From the NCBI GenBank assembly GCA_965652545.1, contig CBFGWV010000002.1:3370-67369 (forward strand): a stretch of 64,000 nt of DNA. The letters are read 5' to 3'. The notes beneath the pieces were generated by a model. That model worked only from the letters and a program-made list of their open reading frames with translations. It did not search any database and was not told the origin of the DNA. Shown here piece after piece: positions 9,418 through 18,592 of the stretch. Origin of the DNA: CBFGWV01 sp965652545. Lineage in GTDB: Bacteria > Pseudomonadota > Gammaproteobacteria > Competibacterales > Competibacteraceae. The stretch's first letter is position 1. Each line of letters opens with the position of its first letter. A program made the position numbers and the translations under genes.

Positions 9418-12116
9418 TGCCCTCCCTGCCCATCGCCAGCCCACCCTCGTTCGATATCGCCCCGTTATTGGCGACGGTATCCGCATTGCCTCCGGCGGAC
9501 GGGGCGGCGATGATCAAGCCCTGGCGCGAAACCGCCCGCGATTTCCAGACCGCATTGTATGCGGCGTTTCGCGAGGGCGTTCCCGCGACCGAACTGGTGC
9601 CGGCGCGGGCACAATTGGTGGACGCCCTGTTGCGCAGGGCCTGGGCCGACTTCCTGCCGACGGATACGGTCGATTTAGCGTTGGTGGCGGTGGGTGGGTA
9701 TGGCCGGGGCGAGCTGCATCCGGCCTCGGATGTGGACATCATGATTCTGCTCGGATCCCCCACGGTTGAAGCGCAGCACCGCAGCGGTCTGGAGCGTTTT
9801 CTCACTTTTCTTTGGGATATCGGCCTGGAGGTCGGCCAAAGCGTGCGTTCGGTGGACGATTGCGTACGCGAGGCACGGGCCGATATTACGGTGGCCACCA
9901 ATCTCATGGAGGCGCGACGACTGCTCGGCGACGAGGGTCTATTTCAAGCCATGCGGGCGGCCACCGGCCCGGACAAGGTCTGGCCGACACCGGATTTCTT
10001 CCGCGCCAAAATCGACGAGCAGAAATCGCGCTATCACAAGTATCACGAGACCGCCTATAACCTTGAGCCGAACGTCAAGGAGGGCCCCGGCGGCCTGCGC
10101 GATCTGCAAAACGTCGGTTGGGTCGCCAAGCGCCACTTCAATGCCACCACGTTGCACGGTCTGGTGGTACACGGCTTTCTCACCGAGGCGGAGCATCAAA
10201 GCCTGGTCGCCTGCCAGGCCTTCCTGTGGCAGGTGCGCTTTGCGCTGCACATGATCACCGGCCGGCGTGAGGATCGCCTGCTGTTCGATCACCAGCGCCA
10301 GCTCGCCGCCTGCCTGGGTTACCGCGACCAGGACCATAACCTGGCCGTCGAGCAGTTCATGCAGCGCTATTACCGCACCATCATGGAGCTGTCGCGGCTC
10401 AACGAAATGCTGCTGCAGCTGTTCGAGGAGGTCATCCTGCTGGCCGACGGCCCAGGGGTGCCCTCCCCCATCAACCGGCGCTTCCAGTCGCGCCACGGCT
10501 ATCTGGAAGTGGTTCGACCGTCGGTCTTCAAGCGTTATCCGTTCGCATTGCTCGAGGTTTTTCTGCTGTTGCAGCAACACCCCGAACTCAAAGGCGTGCG
10601 CGCGAGCACCGTCCGATTGATCCGCGATCACCGCTACCTGATCGACGACACCTTCCGCGCCGACCTGCGTGCGCGAAGCCTGTTCATGGAGATTCTCCGC
10701 CAGCCCCGGGGCGTGACCCGGCAACTGCGGCGGATGAACCGCTACGGCGTATTGGCCGCCTACCTGCCGGAGTTCGCGGTCATCGTCGGCCGCATGCAGT
10801 ACGACCTGTTCCACACCTACACGGTCGATCAACACACTTTGTTCGTGGTACGTAACCTGCGGCGCTTCTATGTGCCCCGTTTTGCCCACGAATTCCCGTT
10901 CTGTTCGGAGTTGATGCAAGGCATTCCCAAGCCGGAGCTGTTGTATGTCGCTGGCATCTACCACGATATCGCCAAGGGGCGCGGTGGCGATCACTCCGAG
11001 TTGGGCGCGGAGGATGCCATCGCGTTCTGCCGCCGACACGGTTTGAGCGCTTATGACACCGACCTGGTCGCCTGGCTGGTGCGCAACCACTTGCTCATGT
11101 CCATCACGGCGCAGAAGAAGGACATTCACGACCCTGAGGTGATTGCGGAATTCGCCGCTCAGATTGCCGACCCTGTCCGCTTGGACTACCTGTACCTGCT
11201 GACCGTGGCCGACATGCGGGCGACGAACCCCCGACTCTGGAACACCTGGAAGGACACCTTGCTGCGCGAGCTGCACCGCGCCACGCGGCGGACGCTGCGG
11301 CGCGACGTCAGCGCCGCGGAGGATAAGCGCAGCCGGATCACCGAGACGCAGCGTGAGGCCTGCCAGCGGCTCCAGCAGGCGGGTATCGAACGCCAACGCA
11401 TCGAAGCGGCCTGGGCGGGGTTCGGCGATGACTATTTCCTGCGCCACAGTGCCGATGAGGTCATCTGGCACACCCGCGCGGTGCTGAAGAAAGCCGATGA
11501 CGGGCGCGCCCTGGTGCTGGCCCAGCCCGATAGCCAGCGCGGCGGGACAGAGATCTTCGTCTACACCCGCGACCAGGCCAATCTTTTTGCACTGATTACG
11601 GCGGTTCTGGACCAACTGGGCCTGACGGTGCTGGATGCGCGCATCATCACCGGAGCCAACGGCTATTCGCTCGACAGCTTCACGGTGGTCGAGGACAGCG
11701 GCGAGCCGATCGGCGAGCGCGCCCGCAGCCGCGAGATCCTCCGCGTGCTGCGGCGTGAGCTCAACCGGGCCGAGCCCCGGCCGCTGAAGATTACCCGCCG
11801 CACGCCGCGGGAGCTCAAGCACTTCCCGACCCCGACACAGATGGCCTTCCTGGACGATGAGGTCAACGGACGGACCATTCTGGAGCTCACCACGGCCGAT
11901 CGACCTGGCCTGCTCAGCCGGATCGGGCGAGCGTTCATGGATTGCAACATCCGCTTGCACAATGCCCGCATCGCCACCCTGGGTGCCCGGGCCGAGGATG
12001 TGTTCGTCATCACCGATGCCGATAACCGTCCGTTGCGCGAAGCGGCACAGTACACCGCCTTGCGCGAGTCCCTGCTGCGCCATCTCGAGCAGACCGAATC
12101 GTCGCCGTCGTCATAA
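9417..12116 (+). CDS. glnD: Bifunctional [protein-PII] uridylyltransferase / uridylyl-removing enzyme
   Basis: GlnD senses glutamine and adds or removes UMP on PII proteins, controlling nitrogen metabolism. The 899-residue product has an N-terminal nucleotidyltransferase domain (GGYGRGELHPASDVDIMIL), a central HD hydrolase domain (GIYHDIAKGRGGDHSELG), and two C-terminal ACT domains (IFVYTRDQANLFALI and ILELTTADRPGLLSRIGRAF). The GTG at 9417 overlaps the map stop (TAGTG); an ATG at 9510 is an alternative. Length matches the E. coli enzyme. The map-glnD order is conserved in Gammaproteobacteria. Confidence 0.95.
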   Translation: MPSLPIASPPSFDIAPLLATVSALPPADGAAMIKPWRETARDFQTALYAAFREGVPATELVPARAQLVDALLRRAWADFLPTDTVDLALVAVGGYGRGELHPASDVDIMILLGSPTVEAQHRSGLERFLTFLWDIGLEVGQSVRSVDDCVREARADITVATNLMEARRLLGDEGLFQAMRAATGPDKVWPTPDFFRAKIDEQKSRYHKYHETAYNLEPNVKEGPGGLRDLQNVGWVAKRHFNATTLHGLVVHGFLTEAEHQSLVACQAFLWQVRFALHMITGRREDRLLFDHQRQLAACLGYRDQDHNLAVEQFMQRYYRTIMELSRLNEMLLQLFEEVILLADGPGVPSPINRRFQSRHGYLEVVRPSVFKRYPFALLEVFLLLQQHPELKGVRASTVRLIRDHRYLIDDTFRADLRARSLFMEILRQPRGVTRQLRRMNRYGVLAAYLPEFAVIVGRMQYDLFHTYTVDQHTLFVVRNLRRFYVPRFAHEFPFCSELMQGIPKPELLYVAGIYHDIAKGRGGDHSELGAEDAIAFCRRHGLSAYDTDLVAWLVRNHLLMSITAQKKDIHDPEVIAEFAAQIADPVRLDYLYLLTVADMRATNPRLWNTWKDTLLRELHRATRRTLRRDVSAAEDKRSRITETQREACQRLQQAGIERQRIEAAWAGFGDDYFLRHSADEVIWHTRAVLKKADDGRALVLAQPDSQRGGTEIFVYTRDQANLFALITAVLDQLGLTVLDARIITGANGYSLDSFTVVEDSGEPIGERARSREILRVLRRELNRAEPRPLKITRRTPRELKHFPTPTQMAFLDDEVNGRTILELTTADRPGLLSRIGRAFMDCNIRLHNARIATLGARAEDVFVITDADNRPLREAAQYTALRESLLRHLEQTESSPSS

Positions 12117-12151
12117 ATTCGTAACACATTCGCAATATAACCGTCGCCGGG
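12108..12151 (+). promoter_or_regulatory. Probable Pho box of the pst operon
   Basis: Four units with 11-nt periodicity begin at 12108, 12119, 12130 and 12141: TCGTCAT, TCGTAAC, TCGCAAT and CCGTCGC, with AT-rich 4-nt linkers between the first three. The PhoB consensus is CTGTCA(T/C) every 11 nt, and the layout is like that of E. coli pstS. It overlaps the glnD stop. Individual units are degenerate (3 to 5 of 7 matches), so support rests on periodicity and position before pstS. Confidence 0.6.
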
Positions 12152-12173
12152 GCTGGGTAACGTACCGCCTGTC

Positions 12174-12193
12174 GTTGCAGGAGAGCCTGCAAC
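12174..12193 (+). other. Perfect hairpin in the pstS leader
   Basis: GTTGCAGG (12174-12181) and CCTGCAAC (12186-12193) make an 8-bp stem with a 4-nt loop, 40 nt before the pstS start. It may stabilise the mRNA or affect translation; no ligand-binding fold is recognisable. Confidence 0.5.
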
Positions 12194-12233
12194 GGGTGAG
12201 TTCGACCAGCCACAACCAGCACGGAGACGTGAT

Positions 12234-13271
12234 ATGACCCCGAACAAGATTGCATTGGCCCTCGCCATTGCGGCCGTCAGCACGGCAGCCTCGGCGCAGT
12301 CCGCGCGCGATTACATCAGCATCGTGGGTTCCTCCACGGTCTACCCCTTCGCCACGGTCGTGGCCGAGCAGTTCGGTCGTAGCACCGACTTCAAGACCCC
12401 GAAGATCGAGTCCACCGGTTCCGGCGGCGGCTTGAAGCTGTTCTGCGCCGGCGTGGGCGTCGAGCACCCGGACATCACCAATGCCTCGCGCCGGATCAAG
12501 CAGTCGGAAATCGATGACTGTGCGGCCAATGGCGTGACCGAGGTGGTGGAGGTCAAGATTGGCTACGACGGTATCGTCCTGGCCAACTCCACCAACGCCG
12601 AGCGGTTCGAGATCACCCGTCAGGAACTGTACACCGCGCTGGCCAAGACACTGCCCAACGCCGATGGCGAACTGGTCGACAACCCCTATACACGTTGGAG
12701 CGAGATCAACGGCGATCTGCCCGACACCAAGATCGAAGTACTCGGCCCTCCGCCGACGTCCGGCACCCGCGACGCCTTCGTCGAGCTGGTCATGGAAGAG
12801 TCCTGCGATCAGTTCGAGGCCATCAAGATGCTGGCCGAGACCGATAAGGACACGCACAAAGCCGTGTGCCAGGGCATCCGTGAGGACGGTGCCTACATCG
12901 AAGCCGGTGAGAACGACAACCTGATCGTGCAGAAGCTCGACGCCAACAAGGACGCCCTGGGTATTTTCGGCTACAGCTTCCTTGAGCAGAACGCCGATAA
13001 AGTCCAAGGCGCGAACATTGACGGTGTCGAGGCCACTTTCGAGAACATCGCCAGCGGTGACTACCCGGTTTCCCGCGGCCTGTTCTTCTACGTGAAGAAG
13101 GCCCACGTGGGCGTCATCCCCGGCATCAAGGAATACGTCGAAGAGTTCGTCTCCGACGCCGCCGTCGGCGAAGACGGCTACTTGGTCGATCGCGGCCTGA
13201 TCCCGCTGCCGGAAGATGAGCTGGAAGCGATCCGCAGCAACGTGGCCGAAATGAAGCACGTGTCGCTGTAA
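12234..13271 (+). CDS. pstS: Phosphate ABC transporter, periplasmic substrate-binding protein
   Basis: High-affinity phosphate-binding protein of the Pst importer. The 345-residue precursor has a signal peptide (MTPNKIALALAIAAVSTAAS-AQ). Phosphate-contacting blocks are IVGSSTVYPFATVVAE and ESTGSGGGLKLFCAG, followed by the GPPPTSGTRDAFVEL motif. It is rich in Asp and Glu, as expected for a secreted protein of a salt-adapted host. GGAG lies upstream of the ATG. It is first in pstSCAB-phoU, preceded by a Pho-box-like array and followed by a hairpin that would favour excess PstS over the membrane subunits. Confidence 0.94.
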   Translation: MTPNKIALALAIAAVSTAASAQSARDYISIVGSSTVYPFATVVAEQFGRSTDFKTPKIESTGSGGGLKLFCAGVGVEHPDITNASRRIKQSEIDDCAANGVTEVVEVKIGYDGIVLANSTNAERFEITRQELYTALAKTLPNADGELVDNPYTRWSEINGDLPDTKIEVLGPPPTSGTRDAFVELVMEESCDQFEAIKMLAETDKDTHKAVCQGIREDGAYIEAGENDNLIVQKLDANKDALGIFGYSFLEQNADKVQGANIDGVEATFENIASGDYPVSRGLFFYVKKAHVGVIPGIKEYVEEFVSDAAVGEDGYLVDRGLIPLPEDELEAIRSNVAEMKHVSL

Positions 13272-13285
13272 GCCCTACCGTTGTG

Positions 13286-13331
13286 CCCCGAGACGTTGCG
13301 TGACATGGATGTCGCGTAGTCCCGGGGTTTT
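13286..13331 (+). terminator. Hairpin with U-run between pstS and pstC (partial terminator)
   Basis: CCCCGAGAC (13286-13294) pairs with GTCCCGGGG (13319-13327), with one mismatch, and TTTT follows. Located in the pstS-pstC spacer, it probably attenuates read-through so that the binding protein is made in excess; a full stop is unlikely because pstCAB-phoU follow closely. Confidence 0.65.
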
Positions 13332-13363
13332 CTGCTTGTCCCTCACGTCGACGGGTCCGCTCG

Positions 13364-14746
13364 ATGCAATCATCAACCCTCCTGATCGTGCTGTTGGTCG
13401 CCAGTTCGCTGGCCTACTTCCTCGGCCGGCGGCGATCCCTGAGCCTGAGCAACGGCAGTGTCCGCAACCTGCACTCCCTGCCCGCTCACTATGGGTTTTA
13501 CGCCGCGTTGTGGTGTGCCGTCCCCGCGGTCGTCCTGCTGGGGTTGTGGTTGGCGTTCCAGCAGACCGTGGTCACCCAGTTGGTGGTCGCGGGCCTTCCG
13601 GCGGATGTACGTGAGCTGTCTCCCGAGCGTCTGAACCTGTTCGTCAACGATGTGATCAACGTCGCGATCGGCAACATTTCCAGCTCGGGTGACGATCCAG
13701 TGGTGGCAGCAGCCGCCGAGCACTATCGATCGTTGCAGAGCATGAGCCAATGGCTTCTGACGGCGATTGCGATTGCCGCGGCCGCGGGCGGCCTGGCGTT
13801 CAGCTGGCGGCGAATCGCGCCACTGATGCGGGCGCGGGTGCAGGTCGAAAAGGCCATCAAGGTCTTCCTGATCCTCTCCTCGACCGTTGCGATTATCACG
13901 ACTCTGGGAATCGTGCTATCGGTCCTGTTCGAATCGATCCGCTTCTTCGGCAAAGTGCCGGCAACCGAATTCCTTTTCGGTCTGCAGTGGAGCCCGCAGA
14001 CCGCGCTGCGTGCCGACCAAGTCGGATCCTCCGGCGCCTTCGGCGCCATTCCCTTGTTTGTGGGCACGCTGCTCATCTCGGCAATCGCATTGATTGTGGC
14101 GGTGCCGATCGGTCTGATGTCGGCCATCTATCTGTCGGAGTATGCCGCCAAGCCCGTTCGCGCGGTGGCCAAACCGCTGCTTGAGATTCTTGCTGGCATC
14201 CCGACCGTCGTCTACGGCTTCTTCGCGGCGCTAACGGTCGCCCCTGCAATCCGCGGGTGGGGGGCGGCAATCGGGCTGGATGTCGCCTCTGAAAGCGCCC
14301 TGGCCGCGGGGTTGGTCATGGGCATCATGATTATCCCCTTCGTCTCGTCATTGTCCGACGATGTCCTCAACGCCGTCCCGCAGGCGATGCGCGATGGCTC
14401 TTATGGGTTGGGGGCGACACGGTCGGAAACCATCCGCCATGTGATCATCCCGGCTGCGTTGCCGGGCATCGTCGGCAGCATCTTGCTGGCAGCCTCGCGC
14501 GCCATCGGCGAGACCATGATCGTGGTCATGGCCGCAGGTCTGGCCGCCAATCTCACAATCAACCCTCTGGAGGCAGTGACCACTGTCACGGTGCAGATCG
14601 TCACGCTACTGGTGGGCGACCAGGAGTTCGATAGCGCCAAGACCCTGGCCGCTTTCGCCCTGGGGTTGATGCTGTTCATCGTGACCTTGTTGCTCAATGT
14701 CATCGCCCTGCACGTGGTACGCAAGTACCGCGAGCAGTACGACTAA
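13364..14746 (+). CDS. pstC: Phosphate ABC transporter permease PstC
   Basis: Membrane subunit of the phosphate importer, 460 residues. The C-terminal half has the MetI-type permease fold with the EAA-like loop QAMRDGSYGLGATRSETIRH and the ALPGIVGSILLAASRAIGET segment. The N-terminal roughly 150 residues form an extra region with helices and a periplasmic loop, making it longer than the 319-residue E. coli PstC; long PstC forms are known in marine and other proteobacteria. It pairs with PstA encoded 25 nt downstream. Confidence 0.92.
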   Translation: MQSSTLLIVLLVASSLAYFLGRRRSLSLSNGSVRNLHSLPAHYGFYAALWCAVPAVVLLGLWLAFQQTVVTQLVVAGLPADVRELSPERLNLFVNDVINVAIGNISSSGDDPVVAAAAEHYRSLQSMSQWLLTAIAIAAAAGGLAFSWRRIAPLMRARVQVEKAIKVFLILSSTVAIITTLGIVLSVLFESIRFFGKVPATEFLFGLQWSPQTALRADQVGSSGAFGAIPLFVGTLLISAIALIVAVPIGLMSAIYLSEYAAKPVRAVAKPLLEILAGIPTVVYGFFAALTVAPAIRGWGAAIGLDVASESALAAGLVMGIMIIPFVSSLSDDVLNAVPQAMRDGSYGLGATRSETIRHVIIPAALPGIVGSILLAASRAIGETMIVVMAAGLAANLTINPLEAVTTVTVQIVTLLVGDQEFDSAKTLAAFALGLMLFIVTLLLNVIALHVVRKYREQYD

Positions 14747-14771
14747 GCGGGATAGGGGAGTCGCAAGACCC

Positions 14772-16058
14772 ATGGCAAGTTTCAAACAGGTGCAGCAACG
14801 CCTGAACGCCGGCTTGGCTCGTCGCCACCGCGCCGAGCGCCGGTTCAAGTCCTACGGCGTCATCGCCATCAGCCTCGGCCTGCTGTTCCTGGCGGTGTTG
14901 TTCACCGACATCATCAGCAAAGGCTACACAGCGTTCATGCTCACGGAGATTCGTCTTTCAGTGACTCTCGCCACCGATGAGTTGACTGAGGACGGCACAG
15001 TCACCGAGCAATCGTTGAGCCGCGCCAATTATCAAGGTTTGGTCAACGATGCGCTCTACGCTTTGTTTCCGGAGGTGGGCGGCCGCTCCGACAAGCGGGC
15101 GTTACGCGCGATGGTGAGCCCCGGCGCCGCCTATCAGCTGCGCAACATGGTCATGTCAGATCCGTCCTTGGTCGGCGAAACCGTGGAGGTCTGGGTGCCG
15201 GCGGACGACGAGGTGGACCTCATCGCCAAGGGTGTGATGCCACGCGACGTTCCCGAGGCTGAACGCCGGCTGGATGACAAGCAGTTGTCATGGATGGATA
15301 CGCTGGAGGCCGAAGGACGGCTGGATATCGGCATCAACACCCGATTCTTCACCAACGGCGATTCGCGTGATCCGGAACTGGCCGGCATCTGGGGCGCGGC
15401 GGTGGGTTCCTTCTACACTCTGTTGGTGACATTGGCACTCTCGTTTCCTATCGGGGTGGCGACGGCCGTCTACCTCGAGGAATTCGCGCCCAAAAACCGC
15501 ATCACCGATCTCATCGAGGTCAACATCAACAACCTGGCCGCTGTACCGTCGATCGTATTCGGCCTGCTGGGCTTGGCGATGTATATCAACTTTTTCGGCC
15601 TACCCCGCTCCGCCCCACTGGTGGGTGGCCTGGTGCTGACGCTCATGACCCTGCCGACCATCATCATTGCCGGACGGGCGGCGTTGAAATCGGTGCCGCC
15701 ATCGATACGCGAGGCTGCACTGGGCATGGGCGCCTCCAAAATGCAGATGGTCGGCCACCATGTGCTGCCATTGGCGATGCCCGGCATGCTAACCGGCACC
15801 ATCATCGGCATGGCACAAGCCTTGGGCGAGACGGCCCCGTTGCTGATGATCGGCATGGTGGCCTTCATCGTCGACATCCCCGGCGGGCCATTGGAGCCTT
15901 CCACGGTACTCCCGGTCCAAATCTACCTATGGGCGGACAGCCCTGAGCGTGCCTTTGTGGAGCGCACCTCCGGGGCGATCATCGTTCTACTGTCGTTTCT
16001 CATTGCCATGAACGCGATCGCCGTCATCCTGCGTAAACGATTCGAGCGTCGCTGGTAA
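14772..16058 (+). CDS. pstA: Phosphate ABC transporter permease PstA
   Basis: Second membrane subunit, 428 residues, again longer than the enteric type because of an N-terminal periplasmic insertion (about residues 50-200) between the first helix and the permease core. The core shows [36 protein letters not shown] and the [20 protein letters not shown] loop that contacts PstB. ATG 14772 has a GGGGAG ribosome-binding site. The stop overlaps the pstB start (TAATG). Confidence 0.92.
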   Translation: MASFKQVQQRLNAGLARRHRAERRFKSYGVIAISLGLLFLAVLFTDIISKGYTAFMLTEIRLSVTLATDELTEDGTVTEQSLSRANYQGLVNDALYALFPEVGGRSDKRALRAMVSPGAAYQLRNMVMSDPSLVGETVEVWVPADDEVDLIAKGVMPRDVPEAERRLDDKQLSWMDTLEAEGRLDIGINTRFFTNGDSRDPELAGIWGAAVGSFYTLLVTLALSFPIGVATAVYLEEFAPKNRITDLIEVNINNLAAVPSIVFGLLGLAMYINFFGLPRSAPLVGGLVLTLMTLPTIIIAGRAALKSVPPSIREAALGMGASKMQMVGHHVLPLAMPGMLTGTIIGMAQALGETAPLLMIGMVAFIVDIPGGPLEPSTVLPVQIYLWADSPERAFVERTSGAIIVLLSFLIAMNAIAVILRKRFERRW

Positions 16059-16996
16059 TGAAAGCCCCTAAAATCAAGGACATCCCCATGGAAAACGTCA
16101 ATCCGAGGACTGGCCTGCTGGGCAGCGGCATGAAGGAGGCCGTAATCGAGGAGCCGTCCACCGAAACGGTGCTTCGGCGCGCCGCGAAGAGCGACACGCG
16201 TGCTGTCGAGTCCGGCACCGTCGGTCAGGTGCGGGTCGATAACCCCAAGATCAGCGCCGATGACGTCCAGGTGTTTTACGGTGACAAGCAGGCCATCAAG
16301 AATGTCACCCTGGACATCGGCGACAACGAGGTGATCGCGTTCATCGGACCGTCCGGCTGCGGCAAGTCGACGTTCCTGCGCTGCCTCAACCGCATGAACG
16401 ACACCATCGACATCTGCCGTGTGCAGGGCCGGATCACCCTCGATGGCGAAGACATCTACGATAGCAGTCTCGATGTCGTGCAGCTGCGCGCGCGGGTCGG
16501 CATGGTGTTCCAGAAGCCCAATCCATTTCCCAAGTCCATTTTTGACAATGTCGCCTACGGCCCCCGCATTCACGGGCTGGTGAACGACCGCAGCGAGCTT
16601 GAGGAACTGGTTCAGGCGAGTCTCGAGAAAGCCGGTCTGTGGAACGAGGTCAAGGATCGCCTGGAATCCCCGGGTACGGGTCTCTCCGGCGGTCAGCAAC
16701 AACGGCTGTGTATTGCCCGGGCCATCGCCGTGAGCCCCGAGGTGATCCTCATGGATGAGCCCTGCTCCGCACTGGACCCGATCGCTACGGCGCGTATCGA
16801 GGAGTTGATCGACGAACTGCGCAAAAACTACACCATCGTCATCGTCACCCATTCCATGCAGCAGGCGGCGCGTGTATCCCAACGAACCGCCTATTTTCAT
16901 CTGGGCGATCTGATCGAAGTGGGTGAAACAGATCAGATCTTTACCAATCCCCAGCATAAACTGACCGAGGACTACATCACCGGGCGCTTCGGTTAG
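16058..16996 (+). CDS. pstB: Phosphate ABC transporter ATP-binding protein
   Basis: ATPase driving phosphate import. Walker A is GPSGCGKST, the signature is LSGGQQQR, and Walker B is [13 protein letters not shown], with the PstB-specific [20 protein letters not shown] segment. The 312-residue form carries about 60 residues before the ABC domain that enteric PstB lacks. A second start at 16088 shortens this extension by only 10. Overlap with pstA suggests translational coupling. Confidence 0.94.
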   Translation: MKAPKIKDIPMENVNPRTGLLGSGMKEAVIEEPSTETVLRRAAKSDTRAVESGTVGQVRVDNPKISADDVQVFYGDKQAIKNVTLDIGDNEVIAFIGPSGCGKSTFLRCLNRMNDTIDICRVQGRITLDGEDIYDSSLDVVQLRARVGMVFQKPNPFPKSIFDNVAYGPRIHGLVNDRSELEELVQASLEKAGLWNEVKDRLESPGTGLSGGQQQRLCIARAIAVSPEVILMDEPCSALDPIATARIEELIDELRKNYTIVIVTHSMQQAARVSQRTAYFHLGDLIEVGETDQIFTNPQHKLTEDYITGRFG

Positions 16997-17021
16997 CCGC
17001 GGCGATTACCAGGAGAACACC

Positions 17022-17714
17022 ATGCCCGTGAACACTGACGGCCATATCGTCAAGAAATTCGACCAGCAACTCGGTCAGTTGCGCAATCTCGTATTGCAGA
17101 TGGGCGGACTGGTGGAGGCGCAGGTGCTCCAGGCCGTCCAGGCCCTGGATGAGGAGGATCTGGACAGCGCCCGCGAGGTGATCGGCCGTGATGCCGAGGT
17201 CAATGACCTGGAAATCAAAGTCGACGAGGAGGCGGTGCAGATCATCGCGTTGCGCCAGCCGGTGGGTTCCGATCTGCGCATGGTGATCAGCTTGTCGAAG
17301 TCCACCACGGACCTCGAGCGTATCGGCGACGAGGCCGAGAAGATCGCCCGCATGACGTTGCACATGTACGACTCGGAGACCTCGGTACCCAACGCCAAGC
17401 TGCTGCGCGACATCGCCAGCATGGGCCGGCTGGCATCGACCATGCTGCGTGGTGCCCTCGATGCCCTGGCCCGCATGGATGCCGAACACGCGGTGGAAAT
17501 CGCCCAGGGCGATGCCGAGCTGGACCGCGAGTTCCAGGCGGCGCTACGGCGGTTGATTACCTACATGATGGAAGATCACCGCAACATCGGGCATGCGATC
17601 GATGTGGTGTTCGTGATCAAAGCGTTGGAGCGTGTGGGCGATCACTCAAAGAACATCGCCGAGCACGTCATTTACCTCGTGCGCGGCGAGGATGTGCGGC
17701 ATCAGGAGATCTAG
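17022..17714 (+). CDS. phoU: Phosphate signalling regulator PhoU
   Basis: PhoU couples Pst transporter state to the PhoR/PhoB two-component system and restrains phosphate uptake. The 230-residue all-helical protein has two PhoU repeats with metal-binding E/DxxxD signatures (for example LERIGDEAEKIARM and LERVGDHSKNIAEHVIYLV). Last gene of the pst operon. Its TAG stop is in a CTAG that was duplicated by insertion of the adjacent MITE, so the reading frame is untouched. Confidence 0.95.
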   Translation: MPVNTDGHIVKKFDQQLGQLRNLVLQMGGLVEAQVLQAVQALDEEDLDSAREVIGRDAEVNDLEIKVDEEAVQIIALRQPVGSDLRMVISLSKSTTDLERIGDEAEKIARMTLHMYDSETSVPNAKLLRDIASMGRLASTMLRGALDALARMDAEHAVEIAQGDAELDREFQAALRRLITYMMEDHRNIGHAIDVVFVIKALERVGDHSKNIAEHVIYLVRGEDVRHQEI

Positions 17715-17987
17715 GGAAGCTCTGAACAAGTCTGGAGGGTCACGCTCGCGGCTCTTTTTGCTCAGGGCAAGGCGTGGGCAGTGATCGATAGTCATTCTAT
17801 CGGTCGTTGCCCACAACGCAGCACTGGGCAAAAAGAGCCCGAGCCCCAAGGGGTTGGGGCCAAGATTCGCTCTCGCTGTGTTGCAACGCTTGACCGTGGA
17901 GTGACCACGGCACTGTGCGTTGCGCCGTGCGAGAACGAATCTTGGACGCCCAACGTGGCCCACCAGACTTATTCAGAGCTTCCCTAG
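17711..17987 (+). mobile_element. IS5-type MITE (non-autonomous, 269 bp core) with CTAG target duplication
   Basis: The core 17715-17983 starts GGAAGCTCTGAACAAGTC and ends with the inverse GACTTATTCAGAGCTTCC. Extended over 24 bp, the terminal repeats differ at two positions. CTAG flanks both sides (17711-17714, 17984-17987), fitting the YTAR target of IS5-group elements, whose ends (GGAAGGTGCGAA...) are similar. Inside are two long hairpins: GGCTCTTTTTGC with its complement around 17754-17839, and AAGATTCG with its complement around 17863-17945. No transposase frame is present, so it must move in trans. Strand is arbitrary. Confidence 0.85.
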
Positions 17988-18592
17988 AGAAACGAGCTGC
18001 CCGGCTCTTTGAGGAACGCGGTCTCCTCGTCCGTCGACGGACGAGCGAGAATCGCGTTGAGGTCGGGAAAGCGCCCGAACCGCGCGATGACATCGCGATG
18101 ACGCACCGCATAGTCGACGAAGCCGGCGTACGCCGGCTGGATCTCCGGCGCCAACGAATCGTGAAGCGCCGTGAACAACGTCACGGACCGCTCCTGCAGC
18201 TCCAGATCCTCGGCGTGTTCGAGCGGCAAATAAAAGAACACCCGCTCGATGGGGGCAAGACGCAGATCGTCGCCGCGGGCAAGGCCATCCAGGACCAGCG
18301 CCTGGGCACGGGCATCGAAGGAAAACGCCGTGGGCGTCTCGCGATAGATATGCCGACTCAACTGATCGAACAGCAGGATCAAGCCCAAACGGCCGCTGGG
18401 TGACTCGACCCAACCATCCAGCACGCCACCAATGGCTTCGGCATGCAACTCGCCGAAGCGCTGGCGAATCTCATCATCGCGCTTGCGGCCATCGCCGAAC
18501 CAGCGTTCGACATCCGCGGCCGGGTAGGCGCCGTCGGCCTCCACCTGCGGACCGAACCAATACGCCAGCAGTTCGGCTTCGTCCGGATTCAT
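17984..18592 (-). CDS. DUF924 family protein
   Basis: A 202-residue soluble protein of the DUF924 family (TPR-like helical fold, function unknown). It shows the family blocks LAYWFGP, VERWFG, RLGLILLFDQLSRHIYRETP and FFYLPLEHAEDLELQERSV. The start overlaps the end of the upstream methyltransferase gene as ATGA, so the two are co-translated. Convergent with phoU; the two genes apparently shared one CTAG at their stop codons before the MITE inserted. Confidence 0.85.
   Translation of the reverse strand: MNPDEAELLAYWFGPQVEADGAYPAADVERWFGDGRKRDDEIRQRFGELHAEAIGGVLDGWVESPSGRLGLILLFDQLSRHIYRETPTAFSFDARAQALVLDGLARGDDLRLAPIERVFFYLPLEHAEDLELQERSVTLFTALHDSLAPEIQPAYAGFVDYAVRHRDVIARFGRFPDLNAILARPSTDEETAFLKEPGSSFL

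Noticed and set aside
9939..12083. 714-codon open frame on the minus strand opposite glnD
   Set aside because: GC-rich DNA keeps the antisense frame of glnD open; its translation has no family motif, is very rich in His, Gln and Arg, and glnD is unmistakable.
17711..17987. tRNA or small RNA gene in the phoU-DUF924 spacer
   Set aside because: The strong folding is explained by MITE hairpins with terminal repeats and a CTAG duplication; no cloverleaf or CCA end was seen.
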